A stretch of 55,743 nucleotides of DNA, from positions 1 to 55,743 of the forward strand of contig NZ_JAQGNX010000110.1 in the NCBI RefSeq assembly GCF_028293835.1. The letters run 5' to 3'. The notes beneath the pieces are model-generated. The model was not told where the DNA came from, did not search any database, and was given only the letters and a program-made list of their open reading frames with translations. This DNA comes from Pseudomonas sp. GTDB taxonomy: Bacteria; Pseudomonadota; Gammaproteobacteria; Pseudomonadales; Pseudomonadaceae. The first letter of the stretch is position 1. The number at the start of each line of letters is the position of its first letter. A program made the position numbers and the translations under genes. Below, in pieces: positions 1 through 8,400 of this stretch.

Positions 1-1
1 A

Positions 2-1076
2 AACAGCATCAAGGACCTGTCCGAGCGTTCCGAAACTATTCGGGGGTATCTTTGACTACGATCAAAAGCATGAGCGCCTGACCGAAGTCAATCGCGAGCT
101 TGAAGATCCTGCTGTCTGGAACAACCCTGAATACGCACAGAACCTTGGCCGCGAGCGTGCCTTGCTGGCACAGATCGTCGACACCCTGGACGAAATGTCC
201 TCGGGGCTGAACGACGCCAAAGACCTGCTGCTGATGTCCGCTGAAGAAGAAGACCAGGCCGCCGTGGATGACGTGGCTGCTGAAGTCGAGCGCCTGCGCG
301 AGTCCCTGGAGAAGCTTGAATTCCGCCGGATGTTCAGCGGCGAAATGGACGCCAACAACGCTTATCTCGATATCCAGGCCGGTTCCGGCGGGACCGAGGC
401 CCAGGACTGGGCCAACATCCTGCTGCGCATGTACCTGCGCTGGGCGGATAAACGCGGTTTCGACGCAACCATCATGGAGTTGTCGGCCGGTGAAGTCGCC
501 GGTATCAAAGGCGCGACCCTGCACATCAAAGGCGAATACGTGTTTGGTTGGTTGCGCACCGAGATCGGCGTCCACCGCCTGGTGCGCAAAAGCCCGTTCG
601 ACTCCGGCAACCGTCGTCACACCTCGTTCTCAGCCGTGTTCGTGTCGCCGGAAATCGATGACAACATCGAGATCGACATCAACCCGTCGGACCTGCGGAT
701 CGACACCTATCGTTCGTCCGGTGCCGGTGGTCAGCACGTAAACACCACTGACTCGGCGGTGCGGATTACCCACGTTCCGACCAATACCGTGGTCAGCTGC
801 CAGAACGAGCGTTCCCAGCACTCCAACAAAGACACCGCGATGAAGATGTTGCGGGCGCGTTTGTATGAGCAGGAAGTGCAGAAGCGCAACGCCGCTTCGC
901 AAGCCCTGGAAGACACCAAGTCGGACATCGGCTGGGGTCATCAGATCCGCTCGTACGTGCTCGACCAGTCGCGGATCAAGGATTTGCGCACCAACATCGA
1001 ACGAAGCGACTGCAACAACGTACTGGACGGCGATATCGACGAGTACCTTGAAGCCAGCTTGAAGCAAGGGCTGTAA
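2..1076 (+). CDS. prfB: Peptide chain release factor 2 (RF2), 5'-truncated, programmed +1 frameshift
   Basis: RF2 reads UAA and UGA stop codons and triggers peptide release on the ribosome. The window starts inside the gene: about seven N-terminal codons are missing. Codons 2-52 read [17 protein letters not shown], an in-frame TGA follows at 53-55, and the protein continues in the +1 frame from GAC at 54 to TAA at 1074-1076. The two parts give about 357 residues, close to the usual 365. The SPF tripeptide that recognises stop codons is encoded at 591-599 and the catalytic GGQ at 726-734. lysS follows 105 bp downstream in the same direction, the usual prfB-lysS pairing. Identity is certain; only the start lies outside the window. 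Confidence 0.97.
   Translation, partial: TASRTCPSVPKLFGGIFDYDQKHERLTEVNRELEDPAVWNNPEYAQNLGRERALLAQIVDTLDEMSSGLNDAKDLLLMSAEEEDQAAVDDVAAEVERLRESLEKLEFRRMFSGEMDANNAYLDIQAGSGGTEAQDWANILLRMYLRWADKRGFDATIMELSAGEVAGIKGATLHIKGEYVFGWLRTEIGVHRLVRKSPFDSGNRRHTSFSAVFVSPEIDDNIEIDINPSDLRIDTYRSSGAGGQHVNTTDSAVRITHVPTNTVVSCQNERSQHSNKDTAMKMLRARLYEQEVQKRNAASQALEDTKSDIGWGHQIRSYVLDQSRIKDLRTNIERSDCNNVLDGDIDEYLEASLKQGL
38..56 (+). promoter_or_regulatory. RF2 programmed +1 ribosomal frameshift site
   Basis: A G-rich, Shine-Dalgarno-like CGGGGG (41-46) lies just upstream of the slippery CTT codon (50-52), which is followed by TGA (53-55). Slipping forward by one base lets the ribosome read GAC (54-56) and continue RF2. 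In the known mechanism, low RF2 makes the TGA be read slowly, so frameshifting rises and RF2 synthesis is self-adjusting. Layout and spacing match the classical site. Confidence 0.96.
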
Positions 1077-1181
1077 GCAGTTCGTGCAGTCAGAGTCAAG
1101 AACAAGCGGCGCAGATCAATAGCCCGATTCAAGTCCCTCGCCCGTGGCGAGGGCACCGAACCTGTGATGGAAATCCAAGAC

Positions 1182-2684
1182 ATGAGCGACCAACAACTCG
1201 ACCCGCAAGACTTGCAACAGGAAGAAAACAGCCTGATCGCCCTGCGCAAGGAAAAACTTGCCGTCGAGCGCGCGAAAGGCCAGGCCTTCCCCAACGACTT
1301 CCGCCGCGACAGCTACTGCAATGACCTGCAGAAGCAGTACGCCGACAAGACCAAGGAAGAGCTGTTGGCTGCAGCGATTCCGGTCAAGGTTGCGGGTCGC
1401 CTCATGCTTAACCGTGGCTCGTTCATGGTAATCCAAGACATGACCGGTCGGATTCAGGTCTACGTCAACCGCAAGACCCTGTCGGAAGACACCCTGGCCT
1501 CGGTCAAAACCTGGGACCTGGGCGACATTATTGCCGCCGAAGGCACCTTGGCCCGTTCTGGCAAAGGCGACCTGTACGTTGAAATGACCACCGTGCGCCT
1601 GCTGACGAAATCCTTGCGCCCGCTACCGGACAAGCACCACGGCCTGACCGATACCGAAACCCGTTATCGCCAGCGCTACGTCGACCTGATCGTCAACGAA
1701 GAAGTGCGTGACACCTTCCGTATCCGCTCGCAAGTCATCGCGCACATTCGTGCCTTCTTCATGAAGCGCGATTTCCTTGAAGTGGAAACGCCGATGCTGC
1801 AGACCATTCCCGGTGGCGCCGCAGCCAAGCCGTTCGAAACGCACCACAACGCCCTCGACCTGGACATGTTCCTGCGTATCGCACCGGAACTGTTCCTCAA
1901 GCGTCTGGTTGTGGGTGGCTTTGAGCGCGTGTTCGAGATCAACCGAAACTTCCGCAACGAAGGCGTTTCGACTCGGCACAACCCTGAATTCACCATGCTT
2001 GAGTTCTACCAGGCGTACGCCGATTACGAAGACAACATGGACCTCACCGAGGAACTGTTCCGTGAGCTGGCGCAATTAGTGTTGAACAGCACTGACGTGC
2101 CGTATCAAGGCAAAGTGTTCCACTTCGGCGAACCGTTCCAACGTATTTCGGTGTTTGCTTCGATTCTCAAGTACAACCCGGACATCACTGCGGCTGACCT
2201 TGAAGATATCGATAAGGCACGCGCTATCGCCGAGAAAGCCGGTGCCAAAGTCATTGGCTTCGAAGGCCTGGGCAAACTGCAAACCATGATTTTCGAAGAG
2301 CTGGTCGAACATCAGTTGGAGCAACCAACGTTCATCACCGAATACCCGTTCGAAGTGTCGCCGCTTGCACGTCGCAACAATAACAACCCGAACGTCACGG
2401 ATCGCTTCGAGTTGTTCATCGGTGGTCGTGAAATCGCCAACGCCTATTCCGAGTTGAACGACGCGGAAGACCAGGCCGAGCGCTTCCAGGCCCAGGTTCG
2501 CGACAAGGATTCTGGCGATGACGAAGCCATGCATTACGATGCTGACTTCGTACGCGCTCTGGAATACGGCATGCCGCCCACCGCCGGTGAAGGTATCGGC
2601 ATCGACCGTCTGGTGATGCTACTGACCGATGCACCGTCGATTCGCGACGTGATCCTGTTCCCGCACATGCGGCCTCAGGCGTAA
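1182..2684 (+). CDS. lysS: Lysyl-tRNA synthetase, class II
   Basis: Charges tRNA-Lys with lysine. The 500-residue protein has an N-terminal helical stretch, an anticodon-binding OB fold (about residues 65-170) and a class II catalytic core. Class II motif 1 surrounds [10 protein letters not shown], motif 2 is [14 protein letters not shown] with its arginine, and motif 3 is [13 protein letters not shown] near the C terminus. The frame is open upstream to GTG 1164 and ATG 1167, but the ATG at 1182 gives the family N terminus MSDQQLDPQ and is preferred. It follows prfB and ends at a strong terminator. Confidence 0.96.
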   Translation: MSDQQLDPQDLQQEENSLIALRKEKLAVERAKGQAFPNDFRRDSYCNDLQKQYADKTKEELLAAAIPVKVAGRLMLNRGSFMVIQDMTGRIQVYVNRKTLSEDTLASVKTWDLGDIIAAEGTLARSGKGDLYVEMTTVRLLTKSLRPLPDKHHGLTDTETRYRQRYVDLIVNEEVRDTFRIRSQVIAHIRAFFMKRDFLEVETPMLQTIPGGAAAKPFETHHNALDLDMFLRIAPELFLKRLVVGGFERVFEINRNFRNEGVSTRHNPEFTMLEFYQAYADYEDNMDLTEELFRELAQLVLNSTDVPYQGKVFHFGEPFQRISVFASILKYNPDITAADLEDIDKARAIAEKAGAKVIGFEGLGKLQTMIFEELVEHQLEQPTFITEYPFEVSPLARRNNNNPNVTDRFELFIGGREIANAYSELNDAEDQAERFQAQVRDKDSGDDEAMHYDADFVRALEYGMPPTAGEGIGIDRLVMLLTDAPSIRDVILFPHMRPQA

Positions 2685-2696
2685 AAAACGATGAAG

Positions 2697-2722
2697 AAGC
2701 CGCCCGATGAGGCGGTTTTTTT
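2697..2722 (+). terminator. Rho-independent terminator of prfB-lysS
   Basis: A stem with CCGCC (2700-2704) paired to GGCGG (2711-2715), extended by A-T pairs, and a CGATGA loop is followed by seven T residues. It starts 13 bp after the lysS stop codon. Confidence 0.9.
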
Positions 2723-2726
2723 ATAA

Positions 2727-3011
2727 CTACTGTTTAACGTTAAAGGGGAAACCCGTTGTGAACCGTGGGATCGCTCAGAATTAGTCAGCGCACACCAGCC
2801 GATATTGTTGCGGGGAACGTGTCAGTTTCTGCAAGTCATGGGGTCATCTCAGCCGCAACAGGACGCCCAAGTGTTGACGGGGATTATCGGTCGGATGGAG
2901 TATCAAGGCCTGCTGGAAGGTCCGCAGCCAAATGCGGACGAAGCAATGCTTGGAATTCTGACCCGCTACATGCATCTGGTATTGGGCTACCCGACACTGA
3001 CCACACCCTGA
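2727..3011 (+). pseudogene. Decayed reading frame, possibly the C-terminal end of a TetR-type regulator
   Basis: One frame is open from just after the TAA at 2724-2726 to a TGA at 3009-3011, but it has no convincing start: the first usable codons are TTG at 2805 and 2808 and neither has a ribosome binding site. The end (FLQVMGSSQPQQD, then MEYQGLLEGP, then MLGILTRYMHLVLG) is amphipathic and resembles the C-terminal dimerisation domain of a TetR-family regulator. From memory, a TetR-type gene follows lysS in P. aeruginosa, so a deletion that removed the DNA-binding half fits the position. No helix-turn-helix region remains. This is inference; a short orphan gene is the alternative. Confidence 0.4.
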
Positions 3012-3044
3012 GCGAGTGAATATGCGCGTAATCGTGAAAAGCAC

Positions 3045-3590
3045 ATGAGGCTATGGCAAGTCCTTATCGTCACGTCGTTTGTTCTATTGAGCGGCTGCCT
3101 GGTGACGTTCAAGGACCCTATTCCAGCCAATGAAACAGCGCCTGCTGGCCTACTCGGCACGTGGACGAGTAAAAACGCCTGGGGCGAAGCGCTGGAACTG
3201 GAGATAACCCGCTCGGGCGCCCATGCCTACAAGGCCGTCAGCTACCGTAAGGGTGACCGTAAAAATCGCGATGAATACACCTTCACCGTGTCGCGCCATG
3301 GCAGCCGCTGGTATTTGTCGGCGGGTTTGCCGGAGAAGTACGGGTCTAATTTTGTTATTGCCGGTTTCGAATTGACCGAAACCAACGAGTTGGTGGTCTA
3401 CCCCCTCGATATTGATCGAATTAACCAGTTGATCGACCAGAAAATCCTCGCAGGCGACACGCTGGAAACCGAGAAGGGCGACGGTGTACTGGTCACCAGC
3501 ACGCTGGATCAAGTGTTTAGCTACATCGACGATCCGGCGAATTCCGACGTATTCATCGAAATGGCGCGTTACCAGCGTCTGGCTCCATAG
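3045..3590 (+). CDS. Predicted lipoprotein of unknown function
   Basis: 181 residues with a lipoprotein signal: a charged start MRLWQ, a hydrophobic stretch and the lipobox LLSGC, placing the lipidated cysteine at residue 18. The mature part contains LLGTWTSKNAWGEALELEIT, a start typical of small beta-rich lipocalin-like lipoproteins, and no catalytic motif I recognise. The residue after Cys18 is Leu rather than Asp, so outer-membrane sorting by Lol is expected. The gene lies 44 bp before the QEGLA gene in the same direction and may be co-transcribed with it. Function unknown. Confidence 0.85.
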   Translation: MRLWQVLIVTSFVLLSGCLVTFKDPIPANETAPAGLLGTWTSKNAWGEALELEITRSGAHAYKAVSYRKGDRKNRDEYTFTVSRHGSRWYLSAGLPEKYGSNFVIAGFELTETNELVVYPLDIDRINQLIDQKILAGDTLETEKGDGVLVTSTLDQVFSYIDDPANSDVFIEMARYQRLAP

Positions 3591-3634
3591 CGGTGCCGTG
3601 CAAGCAGTGAGCAGTATTAACCAAGGAGTATCGG

Positions 3635-4912
3635 GTGGACGATTACCAGCAGACTATTCGCGCCTTGTCAGACCGTATTGTCGTCGCTCAGACGCCGATC
3701 CGTGTGCTCGACGCAGTGAAGTGGGACGAAAACGTGCGCAGGGGCTTCCTCGAAGCCAAGGGCAAGAAACTGCCCGCCGTGGACCGTGCCTACTATGACA
3801 GCCGGCCGCTGGCTTTCGACTCCAACGCGGTGAAGCTGGAATTCCAGAACATCGAACGCGACATCACCCGTCAACTCGGCCAGTTCAACCCGGTCGGGCA
3901 GATTATGCGGCGCATGTGCAAAGAATACCGCATGGTCATTCGCATGCTCGAAGCCCGTGGCACACCGGATTTCGGCCTGATCTCCCAAGAGCTATATGGC
4001 GCCGCTTCCGACGCGTTCCATGCTGGCGATCCAACCTTGGCCGATCTGGGCATGATGCTGTCGGATTACCTGGATAACATCGCCGGCCGTGGCGATCTTA
4101 AAGACGAGCCCAAAACCCTCACTGCAAAAGATGCAGTGGATATGTTGCAGTCGCGACTGAACAAAACCTTCGGCGAGGCGGAATCGACCATTCGCGTGTT
4201 CGAGTCTGATGGCATCGTGGCGGACGCAGCCGCAGGCGCGGATTACATCAAGATCCGCAGCGACGCGATGTTTAACGAGCGGGATGTGCGGGCGCTGGAA
4301 GTGCATGAGGGGTTGGTGCATGTAGGGACCACGCTCAATGGACTAAACCAGCCGATCTGCACGTTTCTGTCCAAGGGGCCGCCATCGTCCACCGTGACCC
4401 AGGAAGGCTTGGCGATTCTGATGGAAGTCATCGCGTTCGCGTCTTACCCCAGTCGCCTGCGCAAGCTGACCAACCGCACTCGCGCCATCCACATGGCCGA
4501 GGAGGGCGCCGATTTCCTCCAGGTGTTTGACTTTTACCGTGAGCAGGGCTTCGAAATGGCCGAAAGCTATGGCAACGCCAGTCGCGTTTTCCGTGGCTCG
4601 GTGCCCAATGGCCTGCCTTTCACTAAAGACTTGTCCTACCTCAAGGGCTTCATCATGGTTTACAACTATATTCAGTTGGCCGTGCGTAAGGGCAAGCTTG
4701 AGCAAGTACCGTTGTTGTTCTGCGGCAAGACCACGTTGGAAGACATGCGCACAATGCGGCAGTTGGTGGATGAAGGGCTGGTCGTAGCGCCCAAGTACCT
4801 GCCCGAGCAGTTCCGCGACATGAATGCACTGTCAGCCTGGATGTGTTTCTCAAACTTCCTCAACCACCTGAGCCTGGATCGGATCGAAGCGGATTATTCG
4901 AATATTCTCTAG
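3635..4912 (+). CDS. DUF1704 / QEGLA-motif protein, probable zinc metallopeptidase fold
   Basis: 425 residues; GTG start at 3635 behind a good AAGGAG site (3623-3628). Bacterial members are usually annotated 'flavohemoglobin expression-modulating QEGLA motif protein'. The sequence shows HEGLVH at residues 224-229, an HExxxH arrangement, and TQEGLA with Gln256-Glu257. As I recall, the eukaryotic DUF1704 enzymes (tubulin tyrosine carboxypeptidases of the MATCAP type) use HExxxH plus a downstream glutamate to bind zinc, so His224, His229 and Glu257 are the likely ligands and Glu225 the general base here. There is no signal peptide, so it should be cytoplasmic. Its substrate is unknown and peptidase activity is an inference. 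Confidence 0.85.
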   Translation: MDDYQQTIRALSDRIVVAQTPIRVLDAVKWDENVRRGFLEAKGKKLPAVDRAYYDSRPLAFDSNAVKLEFQNIERDITRQLGQFNPVGQIMRRMCKEYRMVIRMLEARGTPDFGLISQELYGAASDAFHAGDPTLADLGMMLSDYLDNIAGRGDLKDEPKTLTAKDAVDMLQSRLNKTFGEAESTIRVFESDGIVADAAAGADYIKIRSDAMFNERDVRALEVHEGLVHVGTTLNGLNQPICTFLSKGPPSSTVTQEGLAILMEVIAFASYPSRLRKLTNRTRAIHMAEEGADFLQVFDFYREQGFEMAESYGNASRVFRGSVPNGLPFTKDLSYLKGFIMVYNYIQLAVRKGKLEQVPLLFCGKTTLEDMRTMRQLVDEGLVVAPKYLPEQFRDMNALSAWMCFSNFLNHLSLDRIEADYSNIL

Positions 4913-4920
4913 CCACTGAC

Positions 4921-5067
4921 TTGTAGGAGCGCGCGTGCCCGCGATCGACTGCGCAGCAGTCGTAAACCAGACAATTCAATTCTTGCTGTAGGAATTGAGC
5001 TCAGCATTTAGGACCGCTTCGGTCGAGCGCGACCCCGGGCCCATCGCGGGCAAGCGCGCTCCTACAA
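4921..5067 (+). repeat. Paired REP element (REPIN), GCGCG/CGCGGGC type
   Basis: Left arm TTGTAGGAGCGCGC (from 4921) continues to a CCCGCGATCG tail; the right arm is the inverted copy, with CCCATCGCGGGC from about 5040 and GCGCTCCTACAA ending at 5067. The two arms flank about 90 bp. It fills the space between the QEGLA gene and the hydrolase gene. REP pairs of this kind are dispersed through fluorescens-group genomes and fold into a cruciform or mRNA hairpin. Confidence 0.85.
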
Positions 5068-5092
5068 ATATCAAACAATGTAGGGATATCAG

Positions 5093-6049
5093 GTGAAGAT
5101 TTTTGCTGCATTGGCCCTGATGCTGGCTCTCATGGGTTGCAGTTCCCTGTTGTTTTATCCTGAGCCGGGCCAACCTTTTACCCCGGAAAAAGCCCACGTT
5201 GAATTCCGGGATATCACCCTGGTCGCCGCAGACGGTACGCAATTGCATGCCTGGTGGATGCCGGCCAAAGCCGGGGTGCCGGTCAAAGGTACAGTTCTGC
5301 ATTTACACGGAAACGGCGGCAATCTGGCGTGGCATCTGGGCGGCAGTTATTGGTTGCCCGCTGAGGGTTATCAGGTACTGCTGCTGGATTATCGTGGCTA
5401 CGGTTTGTCCCGGGGCGAACCGAGCCTGCCGGCCATTTATCAAGATATCGATGCAGCGTTTGACTGGCTGGACAAGGCGCCAGAAGTGCAAGGCAAACCG
5501 TTGGTGGTGCTTGGACAAAGCATCGGTGGTGCATTGGCCGTGCATTACCTGGCGCAACACCCGCACCAACGGGCACGGCTCAAAGCGTTGGTGCTGGACG
5601 GCGCGCCCGCCAGCTACCGTGACGCTGCGCGCTATGCCCTGGGCACGTCGTGGCTGTTGTGGCCGTTGCAGACGCCGTTGTCGTGGTTGATTCCAGACTC
5701 AGAAAGCGCCATTAAAGGCATGCCGCAGTTGACCGGGACGCCAATTTTAATGTTTCAAAGCATTGACGACCCGGTGATACCGCTTTCCAACGGCATCAGC
5801 TTGTATAAAGCTGCGCCACCGCCGCGGGTGCTGCAACTCACCCGCGGTGGGCACGTACAGACGTTTTTTGACCCAACCTGGCGTCAGGTTTTTCTGCATT
5901 ACCTGCAAGACCCGCGACATTTCAATGGCCTGCGTCGCTTGGCCGAAGTGCCGAACTACCCCGAAGCAAAGCATCCCGAAGCAAACAATCCTGAAGCAAA
6001 GCCCGCACCACCGCATTCAGAAAATGAACAATCAGAGAGCCCGCAATGA
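5093..6049 (+). CDS. Alpha/beta hydrolase lipoprotein
   Basis: 318 residues from GTG 5093. A lipobox ALMGC puts the lipidated cysteine at residue 16, so the enzyme should be anchored in the cell envelope. The fold is shown by the oxyanion-hole loop HLHGNGGN (71-77), the nucleophile elbow GQSIGG (Ser143), an acid in SIDDP (Asp225 or Asp226) and the histidine in RGGHVQ (His254). It resembles the BAAT/YfhR-type serine hydrolases; the substrate cannot be read from the sequence. The C-terminal 30 residues are a low-complexity tail with three PEA(K/N) units encoded by a 15-bp repeat. The stop overlaps the next gene by 4 bp (ATGA), so the two are translationally coupled. Confidence 0.88.
   Translation: MKIFAALALMLALMGCSSLLFYPEPGQPFTPEKAHVEFRDITLVAADGTQLHAWWMPAKAGVPVKGTVLHLHGNGGNLAWHLGGSYWLPAEGYQVLLLDYRGYGLSRGEPSLPAIYQDIDAAFDWLDKAPEVQGKPLVVLGQSIGGALAVHYLAQHPHQRARLKALVLDGAPASYRDAARYALGTSWLLWPLQTPLSWLIPDSESAIKGMPQLTGTPILMFQSIDDPVIPLSNGISLYKAAPPPRVLQLTRGGHVQTFFDPTWRQVFLHYLQDPRHFNGLRRLAEVPNYPEAKHPEANNPEAKPAPPHSENEQSESPQ
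5960..6004 (+). repeat. 15-bp tandem repeat inside the hydrolase gene
   Basis: Three consecutive units beginning C-C-C/T-GAAGCAAA (5960, 5975, 5990) encode PEAKH, PEANN and PEAKP in the tail of the hydrolase. Because the unit is a multiple of three, slippage would change tail length without breaking the frame. Confidence 0.7.
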
Positions 6050-6375
6050 GCGAAGAACGTAACGCAATCCCCCTGATCCTGACCGGCATCGGCTGCATCC
6101 TCGGCACCGTCGGTTGCCTCTGGTATTACGGCTATTTGCACTTTGCCAAGCCTGAGGATGCGCTGTTGTTGAGTGAATTCACGATGCTCAAGACCGTGCC
6201 TGGGGAAGATTACAAAATCGCCCTGGAACCCGCGGCCGAAGTGGCGCAGTGCATCGACGGGGTATTAGTGCTGTTCGACACCGAGCAAAAAGGCCTGAGC
6301 GGCGTGTTGGTCAATGGTAGCAAGCAAGCCGTGCATTGCATGGGCCAGGAAACCCCGCAGCAGCTACAGCCTTGA
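6046..6375 (+). CDS. Small membrane protein, function unknown
   Basis: 109 residues, starting inside the stop codon of the hydrolase gene (ATGA overlap at 6046-6049). One hydrophobic segment (about residues 8-30, IPLILTGIGCILGTVGCLWY) follows a short charged start, then a soluble domain of about 75 residues with two cysteines (in AQCIDG and VHCMGQ). The most likely topology is one transmembrane helix with a periplasmic domain. I do not recognise the family. The overlap suggests a job linked to the lipoprotein hydrolase. Confidence 0.8.
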   Translation: MSEERNAIPLILTGIGCILGTVGCLWYYGYLHFAKPEDALLLSEFTMLKTVPGEDYKIALEPAAEVAQCIDGVLVLFDTEQKGLSGVLVNGSKQAVHCMGQETPQQLQP

Positions 6376-6398
6376 TTTAGCGGTGGTCTAAGATCCTC

Positions 6399-6435
6399 TG
6401 TAGGAGCCAACTGGTTGGCGAAGCAGGCGACGCGG
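6399..6435 (+). repeat. Single REP element, GCCAACTGGTTGGC type
   Basis: TGTAGGAGCC followed by the palindrome CCAACTGGTTGG and GCGAAGCAGGCG. It has the same head as the other REPs in the window but no inverted partner within the next 100 bp. It lies between the small membrane protein gene and the bidirectional terminator. Confidence 0.75.
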
Positions 6436-6464
6436 CGCCTTCTTTAAAGCGGATTTCACCCAAT

Positions 6465-6503
6465 AAAAAGCCCCGCCGTGCTCATCGCAAGGCGAGGCTT
6501 TTT
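6465..6503. terminator. Bidirectional rho-independent terminator
   Basis: AAAAAGCCCCGCC (6465-6477) and GGCGAGGCTTTTT (6491-6503) form a stem with one mismatch. It carries an A tract on the left and a T tract on the right, so it can end transcription from the plus-strand hydrolase unit and from the minus-strand lptF unit. Confidence 0.9.
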
Positions 6504-6511
6504 GCTGTGGA

Positions 6512-7303
6512 TCAGTTAGTCGATTGCATCGACGAACGTGGCGCCACCGGCTGGTTGTCATTGGAAATGGTCACTTCCACACGACGGTTCTGCGCGCGGC
6601 CCGAGTTGCTGGTGTTGTCGGCAACCGGGTATTCCTTGCCGTAACCCTGAGTGACGATACGGGTTGGATCAACGCCCATTTTTACCAGCGCCGCCCGTAC
6701 CGAGTTGGCCCTGCGGTCAGACAATGACTGGTTGTAGGCGGTAGAACCGCTGGAGTCGGTGTAGCCCTCGACGACTACCTTGCGATCCGGATTCTCTTGC
6801 AGGAACTGCGCGAGTTTGTTGACGTCATTCATGCCAGCCGGCTTCAATTCGGCCTTGTTCAGGTCGAACAACACGTCGCCAAAGGTCACCAGCGTGCCGC
6901 GGCTAGTTTGCTTGGCGTTAAGGCTGTCCTGAAGCTTTTTGATCTGAGCGTCACGGGCAGCAAGACGTGCTTGGGCGCGCAGGGCGTCGGCGTTCTTCAG
7001 TTGATCTTCAGCCGTACGCAAATTGATAGTCTGCTTGGCCAGTTCAATACGTTGAATGGTCAAGTAAGACAACTGATCAACCTTTTTCGCGTCTTCCTTG
7101 TTGCGATAGGCCGCATCAGCCTTGTCCATCCAGTCACTGGCGTCTTTGGTTTCCAGCGCCGCCACTTGGCTGGCTTGCGGGTTGGCTTGCAACGCCGCGA
7201 AATTGGTCCGGGCTTGTTCCAGACTAGGGTTCGGTGGAGTTGCACAGGCCGCCAAGCCAATGCTCAGGGCCAGAAGAGCAGGGACCATCAATTGTTTGCG
7301 CAT
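6512..7303 (-). CDS. lptF: OmpA-family outer membrane lipoprotein, LptF-like
   Basis: 263 residues. The signal MRKQLMVPALLALSIGLAAC gives a lipidated Cys20. Residues about 30-130 form a helical, coiled-coil-like DUF4398 region rich in Ala, Gln and Lys. From about residue 140 an OmpA-like peptidoglycan-binding domain follows: FGDVLFDLNKAELKP, EGYTDSSGS, SLSDRRANSVRAALV, then GRAQNRRVEV. It should tether the outer membrane to peptidoglycan. By domain order and its DUF4398 partner it matches P. aeruginosa LptF (lipotoxin F), which is known to depend on the envelope-stress sigma factor AlgU. It is the second gene of a two-gene operon, 68 bp after its partner. Confidence 0.9.
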   Translation of the reverse strand: MRKQLMVPALLALSIGLAACATPPNPSLEQARTNFAALQANPQASQVAALETKDASDWMDKADAAYRNKEDAKKVDQLSYLTIQRIELAKQTINLRTAEDQLKNADALRAQARLAARDAQIKKLQDSLNAKQTSRGTLVTFGDVLFDLNKAELKPAGMNDVNKLAQFLQENPDRKVVVEGYTDSSGSTAYNQSLSDRRANSVRAALVKMGVDPTRIVTQGYGKEYPVADNTSNSGRAQNRRVEVTISNDNQPVAPRSSMQSTN

Positions 7304-7371
7304 AATAGTTTAGTCCTTCAATTCAATATCGATCGGCAATACGAGTACACGGTAGAGGAGGCTGCCTGCAT

Positions 7372-7770
7372 TTATTGCAAGGTCTTCATGCCGTCCTGCC
7401 GTAACTCATCAGCACCTTTGCGAGCGTCTTGGGCTGCTTTTTGCGCTTTCGCGGCCTGAGCGGTGCGCTCAGCTACGCGGGCGTCCCATTCGGACTGCTC
7501 GGCAAGCATCCGGGCTTCGTCGTATTTTTTGTCGTGCATCGCCAGTTCGGCGGCTTTCAACTTATCTTGGGCCGACTTCATTTGCACGGCTGCGTACTCA
7601 GTGCCACCGGCACTGACCGCGCTGTTCACTGCCGATTGAGTCACCGCGTATTGCTCGGTCGGTGGGTTGCCCGCGCAACCGGCCAGTACAAAACTGCTGC
7701 CGAGGGCCAAGGCAGCCAATTTCAACCCGCGAAGGTGGTTAAAAGAGGTTTTGGCAGTACTGATCTTCAT
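7372..7770 (-). CDS. DUF4398 lipoprotein, first gene of the lptF operon
   Basis: 132 residues from the ATG at 7770, chosen because TGGAG lies 9 nt upstream and because it gives a clean signal peptide; the frame stays open to 7848. The lipobox FVLAGC places the lipidated cysteine at residue 32. The mature protein is a long Ala/Lys/Glu helix (AAVQMKSAQDKLKAAELAM, then RTAQAAKAQKAAQDARKG) likely to form a coiled coil in the periplasm. It shares the DUF4398 type with the N-terminal half of the LptF-like protein downstream, so the pair may associate through these helices (inference). Confidence 0.85.
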   Translation of the reverse strand: MKISTAKTSFNHLRGLKLAALALGSSFVLAGCAGNPPTEQYAVTQSAVNSAVSAGGTEYAAVQMKSAQDKLKAAELAMHDKKYDEARMLAEQSEWDARVAERTAQAAKAQKAAQDARKGADELRQDGMKTLQ

Positions 7771-7858
7771 GGTGTCGAACTCCATTGGAAATTTCCTGAA
7801 TCTAAAGTTTTCCATGACAGTCAGGCCTGAAACAGGACGGCGCTTCACGTCAACAGAG

Positions 7859-7885
7859 TCAGGGTTTCTTGTGATGGCTAATTTC
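7859..7885 (-). promoter_or_regulatory. Candidate AlgU (sigma-22/RpoE-type) promoter for the DUF4398-lptF operon
   Basis: On the minus strand GAAATT (7885-7880) is followed after 16 bp by CCTGA (7863-7859). The AlgU consensus is GAACTT, 16-17 bp, TCTGA, so each half has one mismatch. It would place the start of transcription about 80 nt before the ATG at 7770. The lptF operon of P. aeruginosa is reported to be AlgU-dependent, which fits. No start-site data are available here. Confidence 0.45.
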
Positions 7886-8064
7886 TGTGACCTGTGGCTT
7901 TTTTGAATAGTTCAGTCAGGTTTTTCAAGCGGTTAAAAAAATTTAATCCACGGGAGAAGGCTCTAGGGCGCGACTTAGCGGTCACGCAGAGTGTGCTGGC
8001 CGCTGAAAGCGGCCAACCATAGGTCTTAGGAAAGGATTAAACAGCGCGGGGTAAAGCCATACTT

Positions 8065-8400
8065 TCAGGCGTCAGACTTTTCATCAGAATCGTGCAGATG
8101 TTGCCGTGACAGAGCAAGGAAACGCGGGGTGGGGCCGATGTCTTCATACAGCGGATCGCCTTCTTCGTCAGTGGCCACCACATGGCTGCCTTTGACATAT
8201 GGAAAGCTGGCTTCGAGTTCTTCCAACGCGGCGCCAATCAATTCGCCGAGTAGCTCTTCGGGATGACGTTTGGGGTACATCTCGGCAATCGCCGCCAGGC
8301 GTGCAGCGGCTTCGACGTCCAAATGAATCGTATAGCCGGTTTTGCTCAAGCGGCCCTTGGCATTCTGTTCCCAGTGTCTGGCAAGTTCACGAATCTTCAT
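8065..8400 (-). CDS. Conserved small protein of unknown function
   Basis: 111 residues from the ATG at 8400 (MKIRELARHWEQNAKGRLS); the frame stays open to 8451 but the family-like N terminus starts here. It has no signal peptide or membrane segment. The N-terminal half (TGYTIHLDVEAAARLAAIAE, then YPKRHPEELLGELIGAALEE) reads like a ribbon-helix-helix or helical dimerisation region, and the C-terminal part is acidic (ATDEEGDPLYEDIGP). Relatives in other pseudomonads sit beside ppc and are sometimes labelled 'type 1 pili tip component', a name the sequence does not support. It is transcribed away from ppc. Confidence 0.75.
   Translation of the reverse strand: MKIRELARHWEQNAKGRLSKTGYTIHLDVEAAARLAAIAEMYPKRHPEELLGELIGAALEELEASFPYVKGSHVVATDEEGDPLYEDIGPTPRFLALSRQHLHDSDEKSDA

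Noticed and set aside
2765..3019. Alternative 84-codon frame after lysS
   Set aside because: Different frame from the TetR-like remnant, low-complexity product without hydrophobic core.
7997..8016. Hairpin GGCCGCT/AGCGGCC as a terminator
   Set aside because: No T tract on either strand and no gene end at the correct distance on the plus strand.
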